Notes: generated by a model from the sequence alone, not told the origin. DNA of 64,000 bases from Mycolicibacterium canariasense (GCF_002101555.1 NZ_LQOL01000068.1:1-64000); one strand, 5' to 3'. Positions 8,276 to 17,057 are shown, counted from the first letter of the stretch. Made by a program: numbers and translations.

Positions 8276-8935
8276 GTGAAAAGAACTGTGTTGGCAGGCG
8301 CGGCCGCGGTGGCGGCGGTCACGCTCGCCGCGTGTAGCAACTCCACGCCCGCGGCCGGGCCGTCACCGGCCGCGACATCCACCTCGGCGTCGGCCCCGAC
8401 ATCGGCCCCGACATCGGCCGTGCCCTCGGCCGCCGCGCACAACCACGCCGACGTGATGTTCGCGCAGATGATGATCCCGCATCACCAGCAGGCGATCGAG
8501 ATGAGCGACATGATCCTGGGCAAGCAGGGCATCGACCCGAAGGTGACGGATCTGGCCACCCAGATCAAGGCGGCACAGGGCCCCGAGATCGACCAGATGA
8601 AGGGCTGGCTGTCCCAGTGGGGCACCCCGGCCATGGCTCCCTCCTCGTCCATGCCGGGCATGGGGATGCCGGGCATGGATATGCCCGGTATGGGCATGCA
8701 CGGCGAGGGCATGATGTCGGAGCAGGATATGACCGCGCTGCAGAACGCCCAGGGCATCGCCGCGAGCAAACTGTTCCTGACGCAGATGATCGCGCACCAC
8801 CAGGGCGCAATCACGATGGCCGAGAACGAGATCCGTACCGGTCAGTTTCCGGACGCTGTCGCCCTGGCCAACAACATCAAGACCAGCCAGCAGCGCGAGA
8901 TCGAGACGATGAGATCGATCCTGGCAACGTTGTAG
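8276..8935 (+). CDS. DUF305 copper-associated lipoprotein, Met/His-rich
   Basis: This 219-residue secreted lipoprotein has a lipobox ending LAAC (Cys20), then an Ala/Ser/Thr/Pro linker and two DUF305 repeats: FAQMMIPHHQQAIEM and FLTQMIAHHQGAITMAE. Between them is a methionine-rich stretch (MPGMGMPGMDMPGMGMHGEGM) typical of Cu(I) binding. It should sit on the outer face of the plasma membrane and sequester copper, as proposed for DUF305/CopM proteins. GTG start with AAGGAAG eight bases upstream. It is convergent with the histidine kinase gene (4-bp gap) and shares a promoter motif with the multicopper oxidase. Confidence 0.88.
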   Translation: MKRTVLAGAAAVAAVTLAACSNSTPAAGPSPAATSTSASAPTSAPTSAVPSAAAHNHADVMFAQMMIPHHQQAIEMSDMILGKQGIDPKVTDLATQIKAAQGPEIDQMKGWLSQWGTPAMAPSSSMPGMGMPGMDMPGMGMHGEGMMSEQDMTALQNAQGIAASKLFLTQMIAHHQGAITMAENEIRTGQFPDAVALANNIKTSQQREIETMRSILATL

Positions 8936-8939
8936 AAAG

Positions 8940-10091
8940 CTAGGGAGTCGGACCGGCGATCGGTACGACCACGGTGAACGTCGCTCCGTGGCCCGGTCCG
9001 GCGCTGGCCGCGGTGAGGTCGCCGTGGTGAGCCTCGGCGAAAGCCTTGGAGATGGCCAGGCCGATGCCCGCACCGCCGTGCTGCCGATCCCGGGCGGCGT
9101 CGACACGGTAGAACCGTTCGAAGATGTGCGGCAGGTGTTCGGCCGGAATGCCGTCGCCGTTGTCGGACACCGTGACCGTGAGGTTGCGCTGGTCGGCGGC
9201 GACCCGGACGCGCACCCGGCCACCGGGTGGCGTATGCCGCAGGGCGTTGTCCAACAGGTTCTGCAGCACCTGACCGATTCGCTGCGGGTCCCACCGAACC
9301 TGCGGCAGTTCGGTGGGGATCTCGCTGGTCAAGGTGACGGACTTGGCGGCATAGCCGTCGGCTGCCGCCGCCACCGCATTACGCACGACCGGGGCCGCTG
9401 CGCCGAGCTGCAGGTCGAGCGACGCGCCCGCCTCCTCGGCGCGCGCCAACGCCGCGAAATCCTGGGAGAAGCGCACCAGGCGATCCGCCTGGTCGCGCAG
9501 CATGGCCATCGTCTCGGCGTCCATCACCCGCACACCGTCCTCGACGGCCTGCAGATAAATCTCCAAAACCGAGACCGGTGTGCGGATTTCGTGCGCCAGG
9601 TCGCTGAACATCCGTCGGCGGGTGAGCTCCACACTGCCCAGTCGCTGGGCCATCTGATTGAAGGCGGCGGCCAGATTGTCGAAGTCTTTTCCCAGGCCGG
9701 CCGGCGCGACGCGAATATCGTAGTGGCCGGCGGCCAACGCGCTGGCGGCCGCCGAGACCTCGGACACCGAACGCTGTAGCCGGCGACTGAAATAGGCGCT
9801 CACGACCAGCGCGGTGAGCGCGGCCACCGCCACCGCGACCGCGGTCGACAGCGCGGTGGCATAGCGGTAGGCCTGCTCGGCGTGGAACTGCTCGTCGGAT
9901 CCATGGCTGACACCGGCTCGGCGCAGATGCTCGCGGAACAGCGGCGGACCGACCACCGCGGCGACGACCAACGTCGTCATCCCGCCGGCCAGCAATACCA
10001 GGGCCTGCGCGCCCAGGAGCCGCGCACCCAGACCGAATGTCGGTCGCCGCCAGCCGAAAGCACTGGGCTGCAATGTCGTTGAGGCGGTCAT
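8940..10091 (-). CDS. Two-component sensor histidine kinase, probably copper/envelope sensing
   Basis: This 383-residue sensor has two transmembrane helices (about 23-50 and 80-100) flanking a short extracytoplasmic sensor loop of ~30 residues (PLFREHLRRAGVSHGSDEQFH) with two histidines. A HAMP domain follows, then the dimerisation/phosphoacceptor motif LAHEIRTPVSVLE (His167) and an HATPase domain with N, G1 (DNGDGIP), F and G2 (GGAGIGLAI) boxes. Its ATG overlaps the response-regulator stop by four bases, so the pair is coupled. The position between DUF305 and a multicopper oxidase suggests sensing of periplasmic copper; the ligand is inferred from context. Confidence 0.92.
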   Translation of the reverse strand: MTASTTLQPSAFGWRRPTFGLGARLLGAQALVLLAGGMTTLVVAAVVGPPLFREHLRRAGVSHGSDEQFHAEQAYRYATALSTAVAVAVAALTALVVSAYFSRRLQRSVSEVSAAASALAAGHYDIRVAPAGLGKDFDNLAAAFNQMAQRLGSVELTRRRMFSDLAHEIRTPVSVLEIYLQAVEDGVRVMDAETMAMLRDQADRLVRFSQDFAALARAEEAGASLDLQLGAAAPVVRNAVAAAADGYAAKSVTLTSEIPTELPQVRWDPQRIGQVLQNLLDNALRHTPPGGRVRVRVAADQRNLTVTVSDNGDGIPAEHLPHIFERFYRVDAARDRQHGGAGIGLAISKAFAEAHHGDLTAASAGPGHGATFTVVVPIAGPTP

Positions 10092-10840
10092 GCGCCCGTA
10101 CCCATGCGGTATCCGACGCCCCGTACCGTCTGGACGAAACGGGAATTGGCCGCGTCGTCGCCGAGCTTGCGGCGAAGTTGACCGATGTGGACGTCGACGA
10201 GGTGGTCGTTGCCCACCCACGAATCACCCCACACCGCCTGCAGAATCTGGGCGCGGGAGAACACCACGCCCGGCCGTGCGGACAGTGTTGCCAGAATGTC
10301 GAACTGGGTGCGCGTCAACGTAATCGACATGTCGTCGAGCGTCACCTCACGGCGGTCGATATCGATGGCCAACGGCCCGAACACCCGCGGGGGTGCGGAT
10401 TCCGGCGGCGCGGGATGGCGCAGATCAGCCAGTGCCGACACGGTGCGGGGACGCCGCAGCATGGCCCGGATGCGCGCCACCAACTCCCGCGGGTTGAAGG
10501 GTTTGGTGACGTAGTCGTCGGCGCCGACCGAAAGGCCGACGATGGTGTCCGTCTCGGAATCACGGGCGGTGAGCATGACCACGTAGGCGTCGGAGAACAC
10601 CCGTAGCTGTCGGCACACCTCGACGCCATCGATACCCGGCAGGCCCAGGTCGAGCAGCACCACGTCGGGATCGACTTCACGAGCGAGCACCACGGCGTCG
10701 GTCCCGGTGTGACACACCGTGACCTCGAACTGTTCGCGCTCAAGGTAACTGCCCACCACGTTGGCCAACCCCACCTCGTCGTCGACCACCAATGCACGGA
10801 AACCCGAGCCGGGTCCGGCGGGTGCTGTCGCGTTGTCCAT
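10088..10840 (-). CDS. OmpR-family response regulator
   Basis: This 250-residue regulator has a receiver domain (acidic pair near residues 20-22, phosphoacceptor Asp64 in VLLDLGLPG, KPF lysine near 113) and a C-terminal winged helix ending in VQTVRGVGYRMG. The ATG at 10840 (MDNATAP) is chosen because upstream in-frame sequence overlaps the divergent promoter. It is transcribed with the histidine kinase. It is divergent from the multicopper oxidase, 127 bp away, with an ACCGAATCTT motif between them that recurs before the DUF305 gene, so it probably controls both. Confidence 0.92.
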   Translation of the reverse strand: MDNATAPAGPGSGFRALVVDDEVGLANVVGSYLEREQFEVTVCHTGTDAVVLAREVDPDVVLLDLGLPGIDGVEVCRQLRVFSDAYVVMLTARDSETDTIVGLSVGADDYVTKPFNPRELVARIRAMLRRPRTVSALADLRHPAPPESAPPRVFGPLAIDIDRREVTLDDMSITLTRTQFDILATLSARPGVVFSRAQILQAVWGDSWVGNDHLVDVHIGQLRRKLGDDAANSRFVQTVRGVGYRMGTGA

Positions 10841-10892
10841 GAACGTATGGTGCCGCCTACCTGCGGCCGAGGGGCGCACCGGGCCGACTTTG

Positions 10893-10902
10893 ACCGAATC
10901 TT
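10893..10902. promoter_or_regulatory. ACCGAATCTT motif between regulator and multicopper oxidase (copy 2)
   Basis: This is the second copy of the 10-mer seen at 8163-8172. It lies 53 bp from the response-regulator start and 66 bp from the oxidase start, within TTTGACCGAATCTTCATC, which can also be read as two imperfect half-sites with a four-base gap. It is a candidate shared operator. Confidence 0.4.
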
Positions 10903-10967
10903 CATCAAAGCAATACCGATTTCGGCGGTGAACCCGCTCATCGTGGCAGAGGGCGAAGGGGGTGTCG

Positions 10968-12467
10968 ATGAACGGGAGACCAGCCCTGACGCGCCGCGGG
11001 TTTCTGGCGGCCACCGCACTCGGCGGGCTCGCGCTGGCCGGATGCGGTCAGCGAGTCGACACCGGCCGCGTCGCATCAGGACCCGCCGACGCGATCGCCG
11101 CGGCCGAGGCGGCCCGCCCGCACACGGGGCGCACGGTCGCCGTGCGGCTGACCGCTGGATCGGCGGCCGTGGACCTCGGTGGCACTCGGGCGCAGGCGTA
11201 CGCCTACAACCAGATGCTGCCGGGGCCGGTGATCCGGGCCAATGTCGGCGACGAACTGGCGGTCACGCTGGTGAACGGTCTACCGCATGCGTCGTCGGTG
11301 CATTGGCACGGTTTGGCGTTGCGCAACGATATGGACGGCGCTGCGCCGGCGACGCCGGATGTCGCGCCGGGGGAGGAGTTCACCTACCGCTTCGTCGCGC
11401 CGCACCCGGGTACCTACTGGGCGCATCCGCATACCGATCTGGATGCCGACCAGGGGTTGTACCTGCCGGTGATCATCGACGACCCGCGTGAACCCGGTGC
11501 CTACGACGCGGAATGGATCGTGATACTCGACGACTGGACCGCGGGAATCGGCAGCAGCCCGCAGCAACTGTTCGACGGGCTGCAGGCGATGGGTGGTATG
11601 CCGGGCATGGGCTCGACTCCGGCAGTGCCCGGGGTCGGTGGTGTCGGCATCAGCGATCTCCTGGGTGGGGATGCCGGCGATATCAGCTACCCGATCTACG
11701 TCGTCAACGGCCGGGGCCCGGCTGCACCCTCGGCGTTCACGGCCAAACCCGGTCAGCGAGTACGGATCCGGTTCATCAATGCAGGATCTGACACCGCGTT
11801 TCGGGTGGCACTGGCCGAACACACGATGACCGTGACCCACACCGACGGATTCCCGGTGGTGCCGACCGACGTCGAAGCCCTGCTGCTGGGCATGGGGGAA
11901 CGCTACGACGTGGTGATCACCGCAGGTGACGGTGTTTTCCCGTTGGTGGCCTCGGCCGAAGGCAAGAACGCGTACGCCCGCGCGGTGCTGTCCACGGCCT
12001 CCGGTACCGCACCGGCGGCGGATTTCGTGCCGGCCGAACTGCGCGGGCGGATCGGCACGGTGAGCATGTTCGCCGCCGCACCCGATGCGATGCTCCCCGG
12101 CGAACCCGCCGACACGACGCTGACCGCCCGACTGGCCGGCGACATGATGAGCTACGACTGGACCATCAACGGCCACCCCTACGGACAGGCGCAGCCGCTG
12201 CGCGTTCAGCAGGGCCGCAACGTCGACCTCGTCTTCGTCAACGACACCACGATGTGGCACCCGATGCACCTGCACGGGCACACATTCGAGGTGCTCACCG
12301 TCGACGGACGGCCCGGCCCCCGTAAAGACACCCTGATCGTGTTGCCCCGGCAGAGGATCGGCGCGCGGCTGGTCACCGACAACCCAGGCACCTGGATGTT
12401 GCACTGCCATAACACTTATCACCAGGCCGCCGGGATGATGACCACCCTCGATTACGTCACCGAGTGA
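10968..12467 (+). CDS. mmcO: Multicopper oxidase, Tat-exported lipoprotein
   Basis: This 499-residue oxidase probably converts Cu(I) to Cu(II) on the cell surface. The N-terminus has a twin-arginine motif (TRRGFLAA) and a lipobox (LAGC, Cys26). All copper ligands are visible: HWHG and HPH in the first cupredoxin domain, HPMHLHGH and HCHNTYHQAAGM in the last, with the type-1 Met. A methionine-rich insert (MGGMPGMG) lies mid-protein. The ATG at 10968 is preferred over a GTG at 10962 because GAAGGGGG ends at 10961 and gives proper spacing only for the ATG. It corresponds to M. tuberculosis mycobacterial multicopper oxidase MmcO and sits in the copper module. Confidence 0.93.
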   Translation: MNGRPALTRRGFLAATALGGLALAGCGQRVDTGRVASGPADAIAAAEAARPHTGRTVAVRLTAGSAAVDLGGTRAQAYAYNQMLPGPVIRANVGDELAVTLVNGLPHASSVHWHGLALRNDMDGAAPATPDVAPGEEFTYRFVAPHPGTYWAHPHTDLDADQGLYLPVIIDDPREPGAYDAEWIVILDDWTAGIGSSPQQLFDGLQAMGGMPGMGSTPAVPGVGGVGISDLLGGDAGDISYPIYVVNGRGPAAPSAFTAKPGQRVRIRFINAGSDTAFRVALAEHTMTVTHTDGFPVVPTDVEALLLGMGERYDVVITAGDGVFPLVASAEGKNAYARAVLSTASGTAPAADFVPAELRGRIGTVSMFAAAPDAMLPGEPADTTLTARLAGDMMSYDWTINGHPYGQAQPLRVQQGRNVDLVFVNDTTMWHPMHLHGHTFEVLTVDGRPGPRKDTLIVLPRQRIGARLVTDNPGTWMLHCHNTYHQAAGMMTTLDYVTE

Positions 12468-12517
12468 CGGGCATGTCGTGCGGGGCGCGCCTGGCACCGT
12501 TGAACCGGGGGCGTCAT

Positions 12518-12536
12518 CTACTATGCTACTCAGTAG
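12518..12536. promoter_or_regulatory. CTACT/AGTAG dyad, candidate BlaI-type operator (copy 1)
   Basis: CTACTAT (12518-12524) is followed by the perfect palindrome CTACTCAGTAG (12526-12536), 58-76 bp upstream of the L,D-transpeptidase start. BlaI/MecI/CopY repressors bind short dyads of this size, and a BlaI-type gene lies downstream in the same direction. A related nested dyad occurs at 16499-16532. Confidence 0.45.
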
Positions 12537-12593
12537 GTTGCTTGACCGTGGCAGGTGCCGAGTGCACCCCACGGCGTATTCGAGGAGACCGCA

Positions 12594-13862
12594 GTGAGGT
12601 TCGGCCGCGCCAGCAGGGTGCGACTGCTGACGTCGGCCATGTTGGCGGCCGCTCTCGTCGGCGGCGCGCTGCTTCTCGCCCTGGACAGCTGTACCCCGAC
12701 CTGCTCGCCGCCGGTGATCGCCGACGCCCAGGCGGCGGAGATCACTGCGGCACCGCCGGGGCCGGTGCAGCTGCTGTTCACGCCGGCCGCGTCGGAATCA
12801 GGCATCGATCCGCTGGCCTCGATCACCGTGACCGCCGTCGACGGCACCTTGACCGACGTCGTGATGGTCAACGAGGAGGGTAAACGTATCGAGGGTGTCA
12901 CGACGCCGGACCGCACCGTGTGGAAACCCGGTGTGCCCCTGGGGTATGGGCGCACCTACAGCGTCGAGGCCACGGCGGTGGGGACCGACGGAGTGGCGCG
13001 ACGGCAGGCCTCGAGCTTCTCGACGTTGGTTCCGGTCGACCAGACCACGGTGTCGCTGCGCACCACCGGCGGAGCGGCGCTGCGAGAGGGGCAGCGTTAC
13101 GGCGTCGGCACCGTGATCGTCGCGCACTTCGATGAGCCGATCACCGACAAGGCGGCCGCCGAACGGGTACTCGTGGTCCGCACCGATCCACCGGTGAGCG
13201 GATCGTGGTTCTGGGTCGACGACCAGAATGCGCACTGGCGTCCGCCCCAGTACTTTTCACCCGGAACCACGGTGACGGTGGCCGCTGACATCTATGGCAA
13301 ACCGGTCGGCGACGGTCTGTACGGACGAGAAGACGCACGGGTCAGCTTCTCGATCGGCGATGCGCACGTCTCGATCGCCGACGATGTGACCAAGCAGGTC
13401 AGCGTGTATCGCAATGGGGAACTGGTCCGCACCATGCCTACGTCGATGGGGATGGGGGGCAGTGAAACGGTCAACGGGCAGACGATCTCGTTCTGGACTC
13501 AGCGCGGAATCTATACCGTGCTGGACAAGGCCAACCCCGTCATCATGGATTCGTCCACCTATGGATTGCCCATCAATTCGCGACTCGGCTACCGGGAGAC
13601 CATCTCCTGGGCCACCCGGATCAGCACGGACGGGGTGTATCTGCACCAACTGGACAGCACGATGTGGGCACAGGGGAACACCAATGTGTCGCACGGGTGC
13701 CTGAATCTCAGCGGTGAGAATGCCCGCTGGTTCTATGACTTCTCGCAACCCGGCGACATCGTGGAGATTCGCAACACCGGTGGCGAGCCACTGCAACTGT
13801 GGCAGAACGGTGACTGGAGTGTGCCGTGGTCGCAGTGGGTGCAGGGCAGCGCCTTGACATGA
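12594..13862 (+). CDS. L,D-transpeptidase (YkuD domain)
   Basis: This 422-residue exported enzyme forms 3-3 cross-links in peptidoglycan. The N-terminus has a hydrophobic signal helix ending near a cysteine (LALDSC), so it could be lipidated or membrane-anchored. Two immunoglobulin-like domains (about 50-270) precede the YkuD domain with the catalytic motif SHGCLNLS (Cys369) and upstream His in GVYLHQLD. This is the layout of mycobacterial LdtB/LdtMt2-type enzymes. GTG at 12594 has GGAG six bases upstream; an upstream ATG in frame lacks one. A CTACT/AGTAG dyad lies in its promoter, and blaI plus the M56 protease follow after 121 bp. L,D-cross-linking would bypass D,D-transpeptidases. Confidence 0.92.
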   Translation: MRFGRASRVRLLTSAMLAAALVGGALLLALDSCTPTCSPPVIADAQAAEITAAPPGPVQLLFTPAASESGIDPLASITVTAVDGTLTDVVMVNEEGKRIEGVTTPDRTVWKPGVPLGYGRTYSVEATAVGTDGVARRQASSFSTLVPVDQTTVSLRTTGGAALREGQRYGVGTVIVAHFDEPITDKAAAERVLVVRTDPPVSGSWFWVDDQNAHWRPPQYFSPGTTVTVAADIYGKPVGDGLYGREDARVSFSIGDAHVSIADDVTKQVSVYRNGELVRTMPTSMGMGGSETVNGQTISFWTQRGIYTVLDKANPVIMDSSTYGLPINSRLGYRETISWATRISTDGVYLHQLDSTMWAQGNTNVSHGCLNLSGENARWFYDFSQPGDIVEIRNTGGEPLQLWQNGDWSVPWSQWVQGSALT

Positions 13863-13983
13863 GCGCACGCATGGTGGTCACCGGCCGGGATGCTCGCCCG
13901 TGTCGGTGCGATGCTCACGTCGGTCTGCCTGCGCGTGCGCCCGGCACGGTAAACTTCGTCCCAACAATCGGAGGGTGTGACCA

Positions 13984-14373
13984 GTGGGTGTGCGAGGTTT
14001 CGGGGATCTGGAAGCCGTCGTGATGGACAGAATCTGGAATCGCGACCCCGACACCGTCACCGTGCGTGACATCTTCGAAGAGCTCTCCGCGGAACGGCAA
14101 ATCGCTTACACCACCGTGATGTCGACGATGGACAACCTGCACACCAAGGGCTGGTTGGAACGCGAACGCGACGGGCGTGCCTACCGGTACTGGCCAATCA
14201 TGACGCGCGAAGAACACACCGCCCGGCTGATGCGGGAGGCCCTCGACGAGGGTGGCCGATCCGAATTGGTGTTGAGTTACTTCATCGAGCAGATAGGGCC
14301 GACGGCGTCGGAGAGTCTGCGCGATGCGTTGCGCCGGATGAGTCGGCGGGCCGGCAGGGCCAAGAAACGGTGA
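13984..14373 (+). CDS. BlaI/MecI/CopY-family transcriptional repressor
   Basis: This 129-residue winged-helix repressor has an N-terminal DNA-binding domain (FGDLEAVVMDRIWNRDPDTVTVRDIFEEL, then IAYTTVMSTMDNLHTKGWL). A C-terminal dimerisation helix carries the region cleaved by M56 proteases in homologous systems. GTG start with GGAGGG about eight bases upstream. Its last codons overlap the M56 gene by four bases (GTGA), the standard blaI-blaR1 coupling. Likely targets are the two CTACT/AGTAG dyads in this window. The inducer could be beta-lactam, copper or envelope damage; the sequence does not decide. Confidence 0.9.
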   Translation: MGVRGFGDLEAVVMDRIWNRDPDTVTVRDIFEELSAERQIAYTTVMSTMDNLHTKGWLERERDGRAYRYWPIMTREEHTARLMREALDEGGRSELVLSYFIEQIGPTASESLRDALRRMSRRAGRAKKR

Positions 14374-15314
14374 CCGCGCTGACCGGGCTGGCCGTCTACA
14401 ACGGCGCGCTGCTCGTCCTGGGGCCGGCGATGCTGACCCGATTGACGCGCAGCGGCCACGCTCCGCGCACCGCGGTAGCACTGTGGCTCACCGCGATCGT
14501 CAGCGCGGTCAGCACCGCGCTGCTCATCGCGATCTTCCTCGTGGTGGATGTGATCGCCCACTGGGGCGACCCCGGAGCGTTCGTGGCATCGTGTCTGGAG
14601 CTGCTGTGCGACTTGGCTTCTGGTGCCGCCGGTCCGATACCCCAGTTTGGTGTGCTGGCCGTCGTGCTGGCCGCCGTGGCGACCACCGTCGTGCTGGTTG
14701 TCCGATTGGTCCGCACCATCACGAGGTTGCGTGACCACGCCCACGATCACGGTGAGGCGATCCGGATGGTCGGTCACCCGATGCCCGGCGGCGACGTCTA
14801 CGTCGTGAAGTCCGGTGAAAAGGCCGCCTACTGTGTGGCGGGTCGGCCGTCGACGATCGTGGTCACCAGTTCCGCCGTCGCCGCACTCGGTGAACGTGAA
14901 TTGGGTGCGGTACTCGCGCACGAACGCGCGCACCTGGCCGGCCACCACCAGAGCATCGTGACAGTCCTGCGCGGGCTGGCCGCCGTGGCTCCGCGGATCG
15001 GGTTGCTCACCCGCGGCGCCACGGAAGTGGCGCGCCTGCTGGAAATGTGCGCCGACGACGCTGCGGTGCGCCGCTACGGGGAGCACGCCCTGTTGGACGG
15101 TCTGCTGGCGCTCGTCGGTGCCGCACCCGCTCCGGCGCTCGGCGCTGCCGACGTCGCGGTGCTTCGTCGTGCGCAGCGCCTGGCGGAGCCGGCCACCAAG
15201 GGTGCCCGGCTGACGACACAGATCACGCTGGCCGGCGTGGGCACCGCCATCGCGGCGGGGCCGGCCGGCATGCTCGGTCTCGCCCTGTCCGGCTTCTCGC
15301 TGTGCCTGGGTTGA
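14370..15314 (+). CDS. M56/M48-type membrane zinc metalloprotease
   Basis: This 314-residue protein has about four membrane helices (near residues 2-20, 34-58, 84-108 and close to the C-terminus) and a cytosolic zinc protease centre LAHERAHLAGHH (HExxH). The downstream ELCADD-like glutamate appears as LEMCADDAAVRRYG. It lacks the extracellular penicillin-binding domain of BlaR1, so it belongs with the short mycobacterial Rv1845c-type partners of BlaI. GTG overlaps the blaI stop. It presumably cleaves BlaI after a signal and derepresses the transpeptidase and other targets. Confidence 0.88.
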   Translation: MTALTGLAVYNGALLVLGPAMLTRLTRSGHAPRTAVALWLTAIVSAVSTALLIAIFLVVDVIAHWGDPGAFVASCLELLCDLASGAAGPIPQFGVLAVVLAAVATTVVLVVRLVRTITRLRDHAHDHGEAIRMVGHPMPGGDVYVVKSGEKAAYCVAGRPSTIVVTSSAVAALGERELGAVLAHERAHLAGHHQSIVTVLRGLAAVAPRIGLLTRGATEVARLLEMCADDAAVRRYGEHALLDGLLALVGAAPAPALGAADVAVLRRAQRLAEPATKGARLTTQITLAGVGTAIAAGPAGMLGLALSGFSLCLG

Positions 15315-15360
15315 CCGTGCCCCCGGTTGGGAACCGGAATACCCTGCGGCTGAGTCGATT

Positions 15361-16107
15361 TCAGGTCTCGATGATGCGCGTGACGTAGGGGGTCATTCCA
15401 CTCGTCCGAACCGGCGACACTTTGACCGGGACGCCGGTCTGCTGCGCTTCCAGCATCTGTCCGGCACCGAGATAGATTGCCTCGTGTTGCCCTCCGCCCG
15501 GTCCCCAGAACAGCAGGTCGCCGCGCTTGGCTTGCGACGGCGCCACTTTGCGGCCCGCGTCGTACTGATCGCCGGAGTACCGCGGTAGCAGGATGCCGAC
15601 GCCGGCGAAGGCGTAACGGGCCAGACCCGAGCAATCGAACCCCACCGTCCCGGCACCGGAATCGATCCCGCGGCTGGGGCCGGTCAAGCTGCCGCCGCCC
15701 CAGGAATAAGGTACCCCGATCTGCGACCCGGCGCGCCGAATGACGTACTCGACCGCCTGCCGGCCGTAGACGCGGTTACCGCGCAAGGCCGGCGCCGTAT
15801 TGTCCGCCGGGCCCAAGATGCCCAGGCCGCCCAAGAACTTGCGCCCGAGTTCCATGGTCGTCTGCGCCGCCATCGCGCTGGCTTGTAGCGAGGCGTTGGC
15901 GATGGCCAACGGATCCCCCGGCGCCCCGGCGCTGAGCAGGCTGGGCAGGGTGGGATCCCAGGCGCCGGCATTGGGTTGGCTCAGGGCCCGTCCGGCGGGG
16001 GCGAGCAGGACCGAAGCCAACGCTGCACCGCCCAGGGCCAGTGCACGCCGCCGACCGACGCCGGGCGCAGTGACGCACCCGGTGCGCGTTTGCGGAGAAG
16101 TCCTCAC
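15361..16107 (-). CDS. NlpC/P60 peptidoglycan endopeptidase (Rip-like)
   Basis: This 248-residue exported C40 cysteine peptidase cuts peptidoglycan stems. The signal region contains RRRALALGG and a hydrophobic stretch ending APAGRALS, possibly a Tat signal. A ~70-residue linker precedes the catalytic domain with GFDCSGLARYAF (Cys159), GGGQHEAIYLG (His208) and a third polar residue downstream. I chose the GTG at 16107, which has AAGGGG about nine bases upstream; a longer start is possible. It is convergent with the M56 gene (46-bp gap). Together with the L,D-transpeptidase it gives the island two wall-remodelling enzymes. Confidence 0.87.
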   Translation of the reverse strand: MRTSPQTRTGCVTAPGVGRRRALALGGAALASVLLAPAGRALSQPNAGAWDPTLPSLLSAGAPGDPLAIANASLQASAMAAQTTMELGRKFLGGLGILGPADNTAPALRGNRVYGRQAVEYVIRRAGSQIGVPYSWGGGSLTGPSRGIDSGAGTVGFDCSGLARYAFAGVGILLPRYSGDQYDAGRKVAPSQAKRGDLLFWGPGGGQHEAIYLGAGQMLEAQQTGVPVKVSPVRTSGMTPYVTRIIET

Positions 16108-16559
16108 GTCACGATCCCCTTTTTGGCGGTCACGCAGGGCCGCCACGCATAGTTGCGGTGCCGTCCGGCTGTCGAACCCACGCCATCGATCTACGTTCTG
16201 TTCAAGTACGTAGTCATTACGTAATCACGTGTACAACAAGAGTCACGCTACACCACATTGGCAACATTGGTAACACAGCTGGCAAATATCACGTGTGTAA
16301 TTCGTTGCCGGAGTTCGTGACTCAACATCATGCACCGCTTGGTGCCCTGGATGACGACTTGGCGGAGTGCCGGAACTCCAGCGTGGATGATCGGACCTAT
16401 CTACGTATCAGTTCAGTATTTTCCCGTTTGCATGGATAGCTCGACGCCGGAACGCTTCTCGGTGCCCTCTCGGGAGAGGGAGGCGGCACGACGGCAACCT
16501 ACTATTCGAGACAGTACTGTTGAACACAGTAGGAATACTTCTGGAGGAGATTGTCAGGG
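16108..16559. other. AT-richer intergenic region with palindromes
   Basis: This 450-bp divergent region is visibly less GC-rich than its surroundings. It holds a perfect 10-bp palindrome ATTACGTAAT (16216-16225) beside TACGTAG (16207-16213), and the nested dyad described separately at 16499-16532. I looked for a c-di-AMP (ydaO) riboswitch before the NlpC/P60 gene and did not find its conserved segments. No gene is supported here. Confidence 0.5.
16499..16532. promoter_or_regulatory. Nested concentric dyad, candidate BlaI-type operator (copy 2)
   Basis: An inner perfect palindrome ACAGTACTGT (16511-16520) is flanked symmetrically, with 7 bp on each side, by CTACT (16499-16503) and AGTAG (16528-16532). 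Both dyads have the same centre. The outer arms match the CTACT/AGTAG palindrome before the L,D-transpeptidase gene. The site lies 28-61 bp upstream of the small membrane protein gene starting at 16560. Confidence 0.45.
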
Positions 16560-17012
16560 ATGAGGCCGGTGGGCGCTCAGGGTGGCCGAGCGCGCCGCCG
16601 GCGGTGGTGGATCGGTGCCGTGGTCGCGTCGACCGCGGTAGTGGTAGCCGTATCGATCGGTGTTCTGACCCGCACCGCGCCGCCGGGCAGCGCACCGTCG
16701 GAAGCGGCGGCGCGGGACCGATGCATGATCGACGTCCGCGCGCGGTTGCCGGAGTCGTCGAATCCGTCGATCTCGATCGAGAACGCGGTCACTGACCCGC
16801 TGGATCCGGACGCCAAGGACCTCTTCCCGCTCATGCTCGACGAGCCGCTCAAAGGTGTCGATCGGTCCCGGATCACGGTATGGGCGGTGACGGGCGTGGT
16901 GCGCACTGTCACCGAATCCGGCAGCACAATGCGAGGGCCTTTCGAATGCCGGGCCTACACCGTCGACGGAACTACCGTCGACACGCTCGTCCTGCTCGAC
17001 CACGGTCATTGA
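16560..17012 (+). CDS. Small membrane-anchored protein of unknown function
   Basis: This 150-residue protein has an Arg-rich N-terminus (GGRARRRRWW), one transmembrane helix (IGAVVASTAVVVAVSIGVL, about 20-39) and an extracytoplasmic domain with two cysteines (DRCMIDV and FECRAY) that could form a disulfide. I do not recognise a family. The ATG at 16560 has GGAGGA eleven bases upstream; a TTG at 16551 is an alternative. Its promoter carries the nested CTACT/AGTAG dyad, so it may be a BlaI target. It is convergent with the copper ATPase gene, 45 bp away. Confidence 0.7.
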   Translation: MRPVGAQGGRARRRRWWIGAVVASTAVVVAVSIGVLTRTAPPGSAPSEAAARDRCMIDVRARLPESSNPSISIENAVTDPLDPDAKDLFPLMLDEPLKGVDRSRITVWAVTGVVRTVTESGSTMRGPFECRAYTVDGTTVDTLVLLDHGH

Positions 17013-17057
17013 CACGCGCGGACGGCGGCACATGCGTCGGGGTTGCCGGAAATTCGT

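Noticed and set aside
16108..16330. Possible c-di-AMP (ydaO) riboswitch upstream of the NlpC/P60 gene
   Set aside because: Such riboswitches precede some actinobacterial wall hydrolase genes, but the conserved segments, such as GAACCCGTCAGC-like sequence, are not present on the minus strand here.
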